DNA of 64,000 nt, from NCBI GenBank assembly GCA_947471745.1, contig CANJKZ010000108.1:2147001-2211000 (forward strand). Direction: 5' to 3'. Positions 22,892 through 42,776 of this stretch are shown one piece after another (within the stretch, counting starts at the first letter, position 1; each line of letters opens with the position of its first letter). The stretch comes from Closterium sp. Naga37s-1. Lineage: Eukaryota > Streptophyta > Zygnematophyceae > Desmidiales > Closteriaceae. Under the pieces are notes generated by a model. The model searched no databases. It was given only the letters and a program-made list of their open reading frames with translations, and was not told the origin of the DNA. The position numbers were made by a program, and so were the translations under genes.

Positions 22892-25800
22892 CAATCCGAG
22901 CAGCAGCAAGCGCAGCCGCAACAAGCACAGAAGCAGCAGCAACAGCCTCAATCTCAACAAGCACCGCAGCAGCAACAACAACCCCAGGCGCAAGGCCACG
23001 AGGGACAGGCGCAGCAGCAAGCTCAGGTAACGGCGCAGCAGCAGCAACATCCCCAGGCGCAGGCGCAGGCGCAATCACAGGCACAGGCGCATGCACAGGC
23101 GGAACAGCAGCTGATGGCATCCCAAGGTCAAGCTCAGCAAATGCAAACACAGCCGGCGCAGCAGTTTCAATCGCAGCAGCCTTTTGCTTCCCAGCTTTCC
23201 GTGGTGCAGCAGCAGCAGCCTCAGCAGCCTTACTCTCAGCAACCACTGCAGCAGCAGTACACGCAGCAGCAGCAGCCGGTTCCGCAGCGATTTCTCCCAA
23301 CCCCAACACAACTTCAGGCGCAGCAGCCAGCACAGCCACAGCAGCAGCAGTTCGGTCCACCTGCGTACCAGCAGCAGCATCTTCAGCAGCCGCAACAGCA
23401 GCTGCAGCAGCAACCTTTTTTGCAGCAGCAGCAACTGGTATCAGCACCGCAGCAAAAGCCAATGCCTGGCCATCAAAGAATGGTGCAACCGCAGCAACAG
23501 CAGCAACAGGCTCAGCAACAGCAACAGCAGCAGCCGCCGCTGACGCAGCAGCAGCAGCAGCAGCAACAGGCTCAGCAGCAGCAACAGGCTCAGCAGCAGC
23601 AACAGCCGCAGCAGCAGCAGCAGCAGCAACAGACTCAGCAGCAGCAACAGCCGCAGCAGCAGCAGCAGCAGCAGCAGCAGGCACAGCAGTTTACTGTCGA
23701 GGGATCTCAGGCTTCCTCTTCCGTTCCTGTAATGAACGGTGTGACTGTGATGTCGCAGCAACAGCAGCAGCAGCAAGGCATGGCGCAGCAGAGCATGGCA
23801 CAGCAAGGCATGGCGCAGCAGGGCATGGCACAGCAGGGCATGGCGCAGCAAGGCATGGCGCAGGCACAGGGCATTGGTCCGCCTCAGATGGTGGCTAAGC
23901 TTCAGGCGATGGTGCAGGGGCAGGGCACAGGGCAGCACGGGATGCCCCACCCTCACATGCATCACGGAATGATGCAACAGGGCATGGCGCAACAGGGTAT
24001 GGCGCAACAGGGTATGGCGCAACAGGGTATGGCGCAACAGGGTATGGCGCAGCATGGGATGGCGCAACAAGGCATGCCGCAACAAGGCATGGTGCAACAA
24101 GGGTTGATGCAACAGGGGTTTGCGCAACAAGGCATGGTGCAACAGCAAGGCATGGTGCAACAAGGGATGATGCAGCAAGGCATGCCGCAACAAGGGATGA
24201 TGCAGCAAGGGATGGTGCAACAGCAAGGCATGGCGCTGCAGGGGATGATACAGCAAGGCATGGCGCAACAAGGCATGGCGCAACAAGGCATGGCGCAACA
24301 AGGCATGGCGCAACAGGGGATGGCGCAACAGGGGTTGGCGCAACAAGGCATGGCGCAACAAGGCATGGCGCAACAAGGCATGGCGCAACAGGGAATGGCA
24401 CAACAGGGGATGGCGCAACAGGGTATGGCGCAACAAGGGATGGCGCAACAGGGGTTGGTGCAGCAGCAGGCTCCACAGCAGTCGATGTTTGGCTTCCAAG
24501 GAGGGCCATCCGCCTTCCTGCCACACAACGGACAAGCCTACCAGCAACAGATGCAACAAGTGCAGCAGATGCAGCCGATGCAGCAGGTGCCCTCTTTCCA
24601 GCAAGGCCATCAGATGCAACAAGGCCCGGTACCGATGCAACAAGGCCCGGTACCGATGCAACAAGGCCCGGTACCGATGCAACAAGGCTCGGTACCAATG
24701 CAACAAGGCCCGGTGCCAATGCAACAAGGCTCGGTGTCCATGCAACAAGGACCGATACTGATGCAGCAAGGCTCTGTACAGATGCAACAAGGCTTGGTAC
24801 CGATGCAACAAGGCCCGGTGCCCATGCAACCTTCACCTGGAGCGCCCATGCAAGCAGGCCTGCCAATGCCCCCGCACCAACCGTTCCCTGCTACTGCTGC
24901 CATGCCTATGACAGTGCATGTGGTTTCAGCTTCCCTTCCTGCCCCCATGCAGCAGCAACAGCAACAGCAGCCCCAGCAGCAGCAGCAGCCCGGTCATGTA
25001 CCTGGACACAACAACATGCCTGGTAAGCAACAGACTCTCGTCTTTCTTATTGGAGACTCAGTTATTCTCCCTTGGTCTCCAACACGTTGTTTCATATACT
25101 CATCCCGATCACGCACTCATCTACCCCCGCTCTTGCTCTCTTTCCCCTCCCCTCTCTCCTCTTGTATCCAGCAGATGACTTGGGCTGATAAGCTCCCTTC
25201 ACTAAGACGGAGTGGCAGGAGCATCCACTCCCTCCTTCCCTCTCGTTCACTCTTTCCCTACTGTATTCCCGCATTCCTCTCCCTCTCGCTCCCCCTCTCT
25301 CAGGCGACTTCGGGTCGTGGGCGCCCTTCACAGTGACGCAGTGGCAGGAGCTGGAGCAGCAAGCGCTCGTCTTCAAGTATCTCGTGGCAGGCTGTTGAGA
25401 CGTCTCTCATCAGTCCCCGTCTTCCCTCTCTCCCATTCCACCTTCGCCCCATCCATCTCTCAGGCGACTTCGGGTCATGGGCGCCCTTCACAGTGACGCA
25501 GTGGCAGGAGCTGGAGCAGCAGGCGCTCGTCTTCAAGTACCTTGTTGCAGGCGCGCCCGTGCCCCCCCACCTCGTTGCCGCGCTTAGGGCCTCCTGCGCC
25601 CGCTTGCCCCCCTTGGCGGCACTGCAGCAGCCCCCTGCTGCCCCCGGCGGCCAACGTGAGTCTCTCTCTCCCCTGTGCATGTCCGTCCTATGTCCATCCA
25701 TCCTATGCATATGCTCGTTCCTGTGCTTGCTGCTGCACTCTCACCTGCATCAATACTGATGGTTCCTTTTCCTCCTCTGCCTCATCCTCCCGTTCCTTCT

Positions 25801-28365
25801 CGTCTCTCCCGTCTCGTCTCTCCCGTCCCTTCTCTCCTGTCCCCTCTCCCCTCTCGCCTTGCTCCTCTCTCCCCGTCCCGCCCTTGTCCCGCCTCCCTAA
25901 CCTAGTAGCGGGGTGGGGGCAGGTAACGCAGCAGGTGGAGCTGGAGCCGTTCAGACGCAGAAGAACGGATGGCAAGAAGTGGCGATGCTCCACATCTCGT
26001 CTCTCCTTACTCCTCTCTCCTCTCTTCCTGTCCCGTCCTTGTCGCCCCTCTCGTCACTGAGCAGCGGGGTGGGGGCAGGTAACGCAGCAGGTGGAGCTGG
26101 AGCCGTTCAGATGCCGACGAACGGACGGCAAGAAATGGCGATGCTCCAGAGAGGTATGTATGAGAGATGGGGATTCTCCTTCATAGAAATTTGGGAACAA
26201 TCTGTTGCTGCTGCTGCTTTCCTCCCAAGAAGCACGTCCAGCAACGCCCGTAGGCATGTGGTGATTCCCTCTTCCATCCTGCTGTCTCTCTTTGTCCTCT
26301 CCCTCCTCTCCTTCCTCTCTTTGTCCTCTCCGTCCTCTCCTTCCCTGCAATCACTACCATGAGCGCCACATGCACCTTCCGCGCGCCACGTCCCCCCATC
26401 CATCCTCCCCTGTACTCCTGACTACCATTCCCCACCAGGTGGTACCGGATCAGAAGTACTGTGAGCGCCACATGCATCGCGGGCGCAACCGCTCTCGCAA
26501 GACCCACGACCGCGCTGCTCCAGGCACCTCCCTCGTTGATGCAAATGATGCTGACGACGGCCCTCCTTCTGCTGCCGCTGGTGGCGCTGCTGGTGGCGCC
26601 GGTGGTGCTGGTGGTGGTGGCGGTGCTGCTGGTGCTGGTGCTGGTGGCGATACCACTGGTGGCGATGCAAGCACGCCAAGGGCAGCAGGGGGTGCAACAG
26701 TGGGGGGTGCAGGAGGGGTAGGGGGAGGTGCAGGAACAGGGGTTGCGGGAGTGAAGGCAGGTGATATGACCCTATCTAGTCTCAACACCACCACCGATTT
26801 CACCACCTCCCAGAGAAATACTCCTCTTCCCGGAAGCGCCTCTTACCCTCCCAGTGCCACTTACCCTGCCACTGCCGCTTATCCAGGCATTGCCCCTTAC
26901 CCCGGTAGTGCCACTTACCCCGGTAGTGCCACCCACCCTGCTGTTGCCATGTTCCGCCCATCTGCGGAGGGAGCAGCAGTGCCAGCGGTGCTGCATGGGA
27001 ACGCCCCGCCTCCACTCACTCTCCCCCCTCCCGTGCATGCAGTCGCGGTACCTTCTGCAGGACAGGGTGGGGCAGGGCAGGTCGGGGCAGGGCAGGGTGG
27101 GGCGGGGCAGGGAGGTGTAGGGAACGGGGGAATGGTGGCAGGGGGAGAGGGAATGCATCAGTCACAAGGCGCAGGTGAAGCAGTGAGAGGGGCACCAGGG
27201 GGGATCCAAGCAGGAGTGCAAGGAGGGGTGCAGCAAGCAGGGATGCAGCAAGGAGGGATGCAGCAAGGAGGGGAGGGAGGAGCATCAGCAGCTATGGGCG
27301 TACAAAGAGTGGGCGAGGGGACACGAGGAGCAGGAGAGGGGTCTTTCCCCAGCCAGTAGGTTCGCCTCCTCACGGGTCACTCTCGTGGGTGCCTGCATGT
27401 CTCATTCACACACACTGTCACTCTCGTGGGTGCCTGCATGTCTCATTCACACACACTGTCACTCTCGTGGGTGCCTGCATGTCTCATTCACACACATTGT
27501 CACTCTCGTGGGTGCCTGCATGTCTCATTCACACACACTGTCACTCTCGTGGGTGCCTGCATGTCTCATTCACACACACTGTCTCTCTCGTGGGTGCCTG
27601 CATGTCTCATTCACACACACTGTCACTCTCGTGGGTGCCTGCATGTCTCATTCACACACACTGTCTCTCTCGTGGGTGCCTGCATGTCTCATTCACACAC
27701 ACTGTCTCTCTCGTGGGTGCCTGCATGTCTCATTCACACACACTGTCTCTCTCGTGGGTGCCTGCATGTCTCATTCACACACTGTCTCTCTCGTGGGTGC
27801 CTGCATGTCTCATTCACACACACTGTCTCTCTCGTGGGTGCCTGCATGTCTCATTCACACACACTGTCTCTCTCGTGGGTGCCTGTCTGTCTCATTCACA
27901 CACACTGATTCAACCAAACCGTGCACTTGATCCGGTGCAGTCACTCTGGACATTTGTCGTGATTTTCTTCAGATTTCTTTGTATTTCTGTCGTTTTTTAG
28001 TGATTCTGTTCTTCTGGCTCCAAAAGCGTGCCTGTCTCACTCACTCTGGTCAGATGCCTCATGATCCTTGTTGTACCCCCGCGCCTGCCTCAGCCCTTCT
28101 GCTGCAGGGTGTTTTTGAGAATTCTCAAAATCGCTCTGTTCAGATGCCTCATGATCCTTGCTGTACCCCCGCGCCTGCCTCAGCCCTTCTTCCGTGCTTG
28201 CGCTTTCGCTTTGCCATCTATACTTTGGTGCTTTCTGTCAGTGCCACGCTGCGCTGGCAGTGCGGTTATTTTCCTGTCTTCCTTCTGCAATTCTACTCTC
28301 TTCTTCAGGTCTCCTGGTCAACACGCTGCAGCACCACACCACCCACCCTTCCAGATGCAGCAGTC

Positions 28366-28398
<33 letters not shown>

Positions 28399-28587
28399 AC
28401 AGGTGAGGCCAGGGCAACAGGCAGTGCAGTTGCAGTGGGAGCACGGTCGCTTGCCTCGCCAGCCCTTCTCCTACCAGCCACCACCACCGGCCCCACAGCA
28501 GCACCACCCAGCCCCACCCCCCCCTTCGCCCTCTCAAACTCCTACCAATCCAATGCAGACCGGACCTGCTTCTGCATTGAATTTCGC

Positions 28588-28624
<37 letters not shown>

Positions 28625-28633
28625 CAACAGCAC

Positions 28634-28680
<47 letters not shown>

Positions 28681-28714
28681 GAACCAACAGCATCAGCAAC
28701 AGCACCAACAGCAG

Positions 28715-28746
<32 letters not shown>

Positions 28747-30789
28747 ACAGCAGCAACAGCAGACATCAAGTGCAGCAGCAGCCGTACCAGCACCACCAGC
28801 AGCTCAAGCATCTCCTCGCCTGGGCAGCACTGGTGGAAGTCAGCTGCTGCCAGGGCACTACCAAATAGGAGGGCCCCGCCTGCACCCCTCCCCTCTCCTG
28901 GGGCCCAGGGCACCCCTCCGTGCCTCCACGCCCACACACGGCCCTACACCCCTGCGTGCGTCCACTCCCATCGCATCCACACCCACACACGGCCCTGCAT
29001 CCCTGCAAGCTTCGACGCCTGCACCCTCCCCACTTCAAGTACCCAAAGCTGCAGCACCCCCGCCCTCTCCTTCCCTGCAAGTCTCCAGACATCCGCAGGC
29101 CTTCCCCTCTCCCTCTCCTTCTCCCGCTCCCTCTCCCTCTTTCCATGCGCTCAAGCCAGCTGCCTCGCCTCTCCTCCAAGTGTCGAGGCTCGGAGCCTCC
29201 CCGTACCAGCAACAGGCTGTAAGGGCAGCAGTATCGCCTTTCCAGCAGCAGGCACCAAGGTTCCAGCAGGCGGCTTCCTCTGACCAAAGACCCGCCTCTC
29301 CTGCCCTGCTGGTGCTGACACACCAGCAGCAGGCAGTAACGCCAGCCGCCTCTCCTGCCCTGCATGCGCTCACGCAAGGGCCCTCCCAGTCCTTTCGGCC
29401 CGTCAAGCCAGCAGCGTTGCCCGCGCTACAGCCAGCAGTGCGTACAAAAATCGAGATGTCTCAATACTCGCCAGCGCGACAACCGGCTGTCACTCCAATG
29501 CGGCAATCTCAAGGTGTTGCTTCCACTGGTGGGGCCGAGGGCGGGGATGGTGCTGGTGATGGTGATGGTGCTGGTGCTGGTGCTGGTGCTGGTGCTGGTG
29601 CTGGTGCTGGTGCTGGTGCTGGTGCTGGTGCTGCGAATGGGGTTGGGGCCAGAGGCAGCAGTGGTGCTGCGAGCTATGGTAACGCCCATAGCAGCGCATA
29701 TGGAGCTGCAGTGAGCTCGAGTGTTGGGAGAGCAGAGGGCATGGACGGTGCGAGAGGTGGGGAGGAGGAGGGATGCAGGGAGGAGAGAGCGGGAGGTGGA
29801 GAGAGACCGCATTCAGCTGCTGCTGCTGCTGCTGCTGGTGCTGCTGCTGCTGGTGGTGAAGCAGCTGGAGGGATGCAAAAAGAGAGAGGAGGAGATGTTG
29901 GAGGAGCCGTGGAGAGCGGCTTAGGCACGGCAAGGCCATCTCCCAATGTAAGCACCGCCGTCGACTGATTTCCTTTTGAGGTGCCTAATAAATCAACTCC
30001 TCACAATGTTCTGAGGTGCCTTCAAATTAGACCGGTTTAGGCGCGGCAAGGCCATTTTCCATTGTAATAAGATGACTTTTGAGTTGACTCAAAAGTCTTT
30101 TGAGGTGCCTTCAAAGTAGACCTGCTTAGGCAAGGCTAGACCATTCCCAAATGTAAGCCTGCCCACCAGTGTAGGTCTTGTTGTTGTCTTGTAGCCATTC
30201 ATGCATTTCTTTTTACCACCTGTTCCCAACCCCTTGTTCCCAGCCCCATGCTCCATGCTGCTTTTACATCTCCTCTGCTTTTGCTGAACGAGGCTGTCTG
30301 TGTTTGGTTTGCTTGTCCTGTCCCTCTCTTCCCGTGCAGTGTGTGTTGCAACCGACGTTCAGCCAGGCGGAGAGTGGAGTGGAGGGGGTGACAGCACTCC
30401 CGTTATAAGCTCATCCCCATGTCCTGTGGTCATGCAGTCCCATATACTGCTTTGTCTTTCCCCCTCCCGTGCAGTGTGTGTTGCAACCAACATTCAGCCA
30501 GGCAGAGAGTGGAGTGGAGGGGGTGACAGCACTCCCGTTATAAGCCCTTCCCCGGGCCCTGTGGTGATGCAGTCCCATAGAATGCTTTGAGTTGATTCGT
30601 AACTTGTCTTTCCCCCTTCCTCCCGTGCAGTGTGTGCTACAACTGACGTTCAGCCAGGCGGAGAGTGGCGGGGGTGACAGCACTCCCGTTATAAGCCCTT
30701 CCCCAGGGCCTGTGGTGATGCAGTCCCATAGACTTTTGTCACCAGTGCAAGTGGGAGCACCACAAGCTGCACACATACACAGGAGATAA
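21788..30789 (+). CDS. GRF: Growth-regulating factor (QLQ + WRC transcription factor), giant form
   Basis: Plant-specific nuclear transcription factor; in the family QLQ binds GIF coactivators and WRC binds DNA. Inferred exons: 21788-25022, 25464-25655, 26065-26153, 26439-27355, 28309-29947, 30631-30789; phases agree and the total is 2,077 codons including stop. QLQ is at about residues 1080-1115 ([20 protein letters not shown], then PVPPHLV). WRC spans two exons: [11 protein letters not shown], then C and H in [15 protein letters not shown], giving the canonical C-x9-C-x10-C-x2-H spacing. Exon 1 is Gln-rich with Gly-Met-Ala-Gln-Gln and QQGPVPM repeats; exons 4 and 5 are Gln-, Pro- and Gly/Ala-rich. 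Known GRFs are about 300-600 residues, so this is three to five times longer. An ATG at 21836 is an alternative start. QLQ, WRC and terminal exons have tandem copies. Confidence 0.9.
22690..24950 (+). repeat. Poly-Gln and pentapeptide repeats in GRF exon 1
   Basis: CAG/CAA tracts at about 22,750-22,900 and 23,500-23,690, then Gly-Met-Ala-Gln-Gln pentapeptides (15-bp unit) at 23,776-23,860 and 23,971-24,460, then a 21-bp unit coding QQGPVPM at 24,610-24,830. Frame is maintained throughout. Confidence 0.9.
25168..25655 (+). repeat. Three copies of the GRF QLQ exon
   Basis: The complete exon is 25464-25655. A close copy at 25,304-25,395 repeats [20 protein letters not shown] then hits TGA inside a palindrome core. 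An older copy at about 25,168-25,215 is recognisable only at the DNA level (GGAGTGGCAGGAGC). Confidence 0.88.
25396..25408. repeat. TTGAGACGTCTC palindrome at the QLQ copy boundary
   Basis: A 10-bp perfect core GAGACGTCTC (25,397-25,406) sits where the first good QLQ copy stops matching the real exon. It is the ACGT-centred version of the family, with shortened arms. Confidence 0.75.
25905..26153 (+). repeat. Two copies of the first GRF WRC exon
   Basis: The copy at 26,065-26,153 has [18 protein letters not shown] and a good GTATGT donor. The copy at about 25,910-25,991 has [16 protein letters not shown], so the first zinc-binding Cys is Arg and the donor is lost. The second is therefore taken as the functional exon. 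Confidence 0.9.
26345..26512 (+). repeat. Partial copy of the second GRF WRC segment
   Basis: TGAGCGCCACATGCA, coding ERHM of the real exon (26,439 onward), recurs in a diverged copy at about 26,350-26,385 in the preceding intron. Confidence 0.7.
27378..27905 (+). repeat. 41-bp minisatellite in GRF intron 4
   Basis: About 13 head-to-tail units beginning CACTCTCGTGGGTGCCTGCA and ending ATTCACACACACTGT, fully inside the intron 27356-28308. Near-identical units imply recent expansion. All three forward frames are open across it. Confidence 0.95.
28037..28190 (+). repeat. Direct duplication around a perfect TTTTGAG palindrome in GRF intron 4
   Basis: A roughly 60-bp unit (CAGATGCCTCATGATCCTTG ... 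CAGCCCTTCT) occurs at 28,037-28,100 and again at 28,131-28,190. Between them lies the perfect 18-bp palindrome TTTTGAGAATTCTCAAAA at 28,113-28,130; the second unit starts at the next base. Confidence 0.93.
28590..28765 (+). repeat. Poly-Gln tract in GRF exon 5
   Basis: CAG/CAA repeat coding about 55 residues, nearly all Gln with a few His and Asn. A GGTGCT run at 29,560-29,632 codes a Gly-Ala tract in the same exon. Confidence 0.9.
29920..30170 (+). repeat. Three copies of the GRF exon 5 end, each next to a palindrome
   Basis: The exon end (CTTAGGCACGGCAAGGCCAT then CTCCCAATGTAAGC) is copied at about 30,024-30,062 and 30,118-30,163. Each copy is followed or preceded by TTTTGAG/CTCAAA palindromes: a 24-bp one with one central mismatch at 30,074-30,097, and decayed GGTGCC-centred ones near 29,974, 30,012 and 30,098. 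Confidence 0.88.
30327..30789 (+). repeat. Three copies of the last GRF exon
   Basis: Each copy begins after a CCCGTGCAG acceptor with TGTGTGYTRCAACYGACRTTCAGCC. Copies one and two contain a short insertion that changes the frame and would end after about 23 residues (VTALPL). Copy three (30631) lacks the insertion and reads 52 residues to the stop at 30787-30789; it is chosen as the coding one. A decayed palindrome (GAGTTGATTC) lies between copies two and three. Confidence 0.85.
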
Positions 30790-31588
30790 GCAAGCATGCA
30801 CGATAAGCAAGCATGCACATGCACCAGTGACACTTGCACTGGTGACAGGAATCAAATGTGCTCGTTGTTATCGTCATTTCCTGATCAGGATTGAAGTTCC
30901 ATGGGATGGGAACGATTCAAAAGCCTGCATTGCTGAGAGCAGGCTTGCGGTGCGGGCTTGGTAGAACTTACTACTAAAGATCAGACACTGTAGTTTACAC
31001 TACAAAAGCCCATACTAATATACGGTACTCTTGAGTTCAGCCACGACAGCTCGGCTCTTCTAATTTCAATTCGCCGATGTATACCGCAGTGGTGGCGCGG
31101 TTGCGGTTGCGTACGACTGACCGACACTGCCAGCTGGGGAGGCCGAGCTGACATGTGCGGTAGTGACAAGCGTTTGAGCACATGGGTACCAACCAAACAA
31201 ACCAACCAAGGTACCGTACCTTACCTGACCCGGCGGCTAAACACTGGACTGGTGTATTTGCTCATACTGGTGTATCTGCTCATACTGGTAACTGGTGTAT
31301 TTGCTCTTGCGTATTTGCTCTTACTGGTGTATTTGCCCGGGGGGGACTATTGGGGTTTACATGCACTGGTACGTTACATGCTAGTGGTTCTACAGCTTAC
31401 AGCCTCAATACCTACAGAGTCTCACATCAGTTGGCATGGCATCATATACATTGTGAGATATTGCTTGCGAATGGCTGATACACCTAATGCAAATGAGAGC
31501 AATGTTTTGTATTACCAGACAAACAAAGCAATAGCCAGCATGGAAAAATCGATTTCTCAGTTGACTCTCAAGCTCCAAAGGGCCAGCG
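30790..31588. other. Intergenic between convergent GRF and AP2/ERF genes
   Basis: No gene recognised. It must hold both 3' ends. Simple TACTGGTGTATTTGCTC repeats at about 31,250-31,340 are the only structure seen; a possible decayed palindrome (CAGTTGACTCTCAAG) is at 31,558-31,572. Confidence 0.5.
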
Positions 31589-40436
<8,848 letters not shown>

Positions 40437-41313
40437 TTCGCCCTGCAAGCCGCCGTAAGCCGACGAAACCCTACAAGATGGTAGCTGTCGAACTTTGGAA
40501 CAAAGAATAAACGGCTAGAACATTATAATCCTTGCAAATACCATAGCACTTAGTCCGAAGGCACTGCAAGAACGGATAACATAGCAGGCTGACTGCATAG
40601 TCATCATCAGCCTACTGCTTTTCCTTGGGAAAAGGTAACCTTGACAACCAATCACAAGGTGCCAAAGGTCACGTTCTGGTACACCACAACCACAGCCACA
40701 CGGAACCATGAAACGAAACGAAGGACAGCAACCCTAGATATTGACACAGCCCTGGGTGAGCTTGGTCTAGCGGTCCAGTTGAGGTTTGATCTGGTCTGGT
40801 TCGGTTGGTTGGTTCTTCAATCGGATACGGGGTTGAGGCGATGCGTGGAGAACCCGATAAGTACAGCTGGCGAAAAGGCAAAGGTGGCTGCGAATCTCCT
40901 GGCGACGATTCGACATCGAGGGAGGCGTGGCGATGGCTTGCGAGAAACAGCTGGTCTACAAGCAAAAGCAGCCAGGTTCGGCGGGGTGGCATGCGAATTT
41001 TGAAGCAACCTTGAGTGGTTCGAGGGATCATTCATAGCAAAGCAACGGAGAGCCTTATACTGAGATTCTTCAACCTCTGGTCTTATACGGTAGTAATCGG
41101 TTTAGACAGGTGTTCTGAAGTTAGTAACAGTGTAGCTAGAAGTTGCACACAATCCTAGTACCGACGTACATACCGTAGTAATGTTTTTTTGTTGATTTGC
41201 ATACTGCTCAACTATTCTCTATTTCAAGAGCAAAATACATCCCTTCAAGCAGGCATCGTCACCACCATTGCCAAATACACCATCACGAGTCAATAGGCAG
41301 AATCACCACAGCA
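40437..41313. other. Intergenic
   Basis: AP2/ERF promoter side and the thioredoxin f 3' end. No gene or repeat recognised. Confidence 0.5.
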
Positions 41314-42776
41314 TCATCGGTGCTTGGTGATCTTCTCAACCAGCTGGTCGTATTTTGCTCCTTGCACCTCATCAATCTGCGCCAGGTTGCGGAAGAGCTT
41401 GAACGTCGGCACAGACCGTACTCCAAGGCCCTTCGCCAGAGGCTGCTCACGCAAGACAAGCAGACAGAAACATGGCATGTGAGCATAAAGACACCTGAGG
41501 CTGTCAGAGCCACGATCGAAGGGTCAGAACCATGAAAAGTGTATGTAAGCAGGGTCCTGTGCTCTTGTGAAGTTAGTTGTGCAAATTGAATGTGCATAAC
41601 AGGCGGATGAAAGTGCTTGTACAGATAGCAGCGGCTCTGCGTTAATTTGGCAAAATAACCGGGAATGTAACTGCGTCTTTCTTGCATACAAGGTCAGAAT
41701 CACATTGTGCTTAACCTGCTGGTATATAACTTAATCATTCGTTTCAGATCCTTCTTATTGATTAATACCAGGACAGTTTCCCCCCTTCCATCCGCAAACT
41801 AACAGGCACCACTTCTCGCATCCTTCAGTACAGGGACATCCACGCCTGCTCACCTTCTGGTTCTGGTTGCAAGTCCAGCTTCGCGAACTCCTCGTCCTGC
41901 ATCCCTCGTTACAGTCACAGCCACAAGGCTCACCTTGTTATTCTGGTTGCAGTCCAGCTTCAGGAACACCACGTCCTGCATCTCCTCCGCCAACGCCTCC
42001 ACCTTGGGCGCCAGCAGCTTGCACGGGCCACACCTGCCGTACAGCCATGGGAATGGGTAGAGCATTGGGTCGTTGGGCCGTTAGAAAAGCTACCGCTGGG
42101 CCGTTCTTGAACAACGTTCAGCTGACACCTACGGCGCGTTGCGGTGCGATGGCTTTGAGCTCGCTTGCGAATCACCCTGAGTTTGCCGGTCGAGTAGAGC
42201 GGGGGAAAAAACTAACGCTTTTGTCGGGCTTTTGGAGATGGTAAACTAGGGTGACAAGAACGCACCACTGGGTGTACATATCGAGCACGACGAGCTTGTC
42301 AGCGGCCGCCGCTTTCTCGAGCTCGGGGTAGAAGGAGTCCTTGTCCACCTCCATCATCCGCGACGTCGCCTGCGCTGTTGCCTCCGCCGTCTGCGCCGCT
42401 GCCGGTGCTGCGTCCCCCGCATTCGCCCGCACTCTGCTGGCCTTGCTCACGGCCGCTGGAGCGTAATAAGGGGAAAAGACAAGACAGACGACGGGAAGCG
42501 ATGTTTTTTGACCGATTATGTCATCGATATCGCCGTGCATCGTGATGTACGGGCGACGACGAACGAACATTGGGGGTACGAATGTTTCTCACGTCGGGCA
42601 TTCAACTGACCATTTTGACGTTGCCGGAAAACAGCGGCATTTGATTTCAAGCTTCTTGTGCTGCTTGGGAACAGGGACGACGCAACCGCGCTCGAAACTG
42701 TCCCGCTCGAGGAGCGTTGCACCAATGCTCCAGTCGAAGCGGAGACAGGAGCCGCAGCCACAGCTACCAGTGCCAT
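41314..42776 (-). CDS. TRXF: Thioredoxin f, chloroplast
   Basis: Small plastid disulfide reductase, expected to be reduced by ferredoxin-thioredoxin reductase and to activate Calvin-cycle enzymes in light. Exons 42776-42593, 42455-42266, 42033-41934 and 41442-41314, phases matching, 200 residues. The first 60 or so residues are rich in Ala, Ser and Arg, like a transit peptide. The f-type hallmark LDMYTQWCGPCK spans the exon 2/3 junction, followed by DVVFLKLDCNQNNK with the extra f-type Cys, then PLAKGLGVRSVPTFKLF and GAKYDQLVEKI. Length and motif order match plant Trx f. A decayed partial copy of exon 3 lies in the last intron. Confidence 0.95.
41852..42033 (-). repeat. Partial copy of thioredoxin f exon 3
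   Basis: The end of exon 3 (MQDVVFLKLDCNQNNK with GTGAGC donor) recurs at about 41,852-41,910 as ATGCAGGACGAGGAGTTC... with indels that break the frame. No palindrome seen at this joint. Confidence 0.8.

Noticed and set aside
23441-24866. Long Leu/His- or Cys-rich open frames opposite the GRF exon
   Set aside because: Complement of CAG and GMAQQ repeats; the + frame joins in phase to the QLQ exon.
27378-27930. A coding gene in the 41-bp repeat
   Set aside because: All three frames are open and the array lies between in-phase GRF splice sites.
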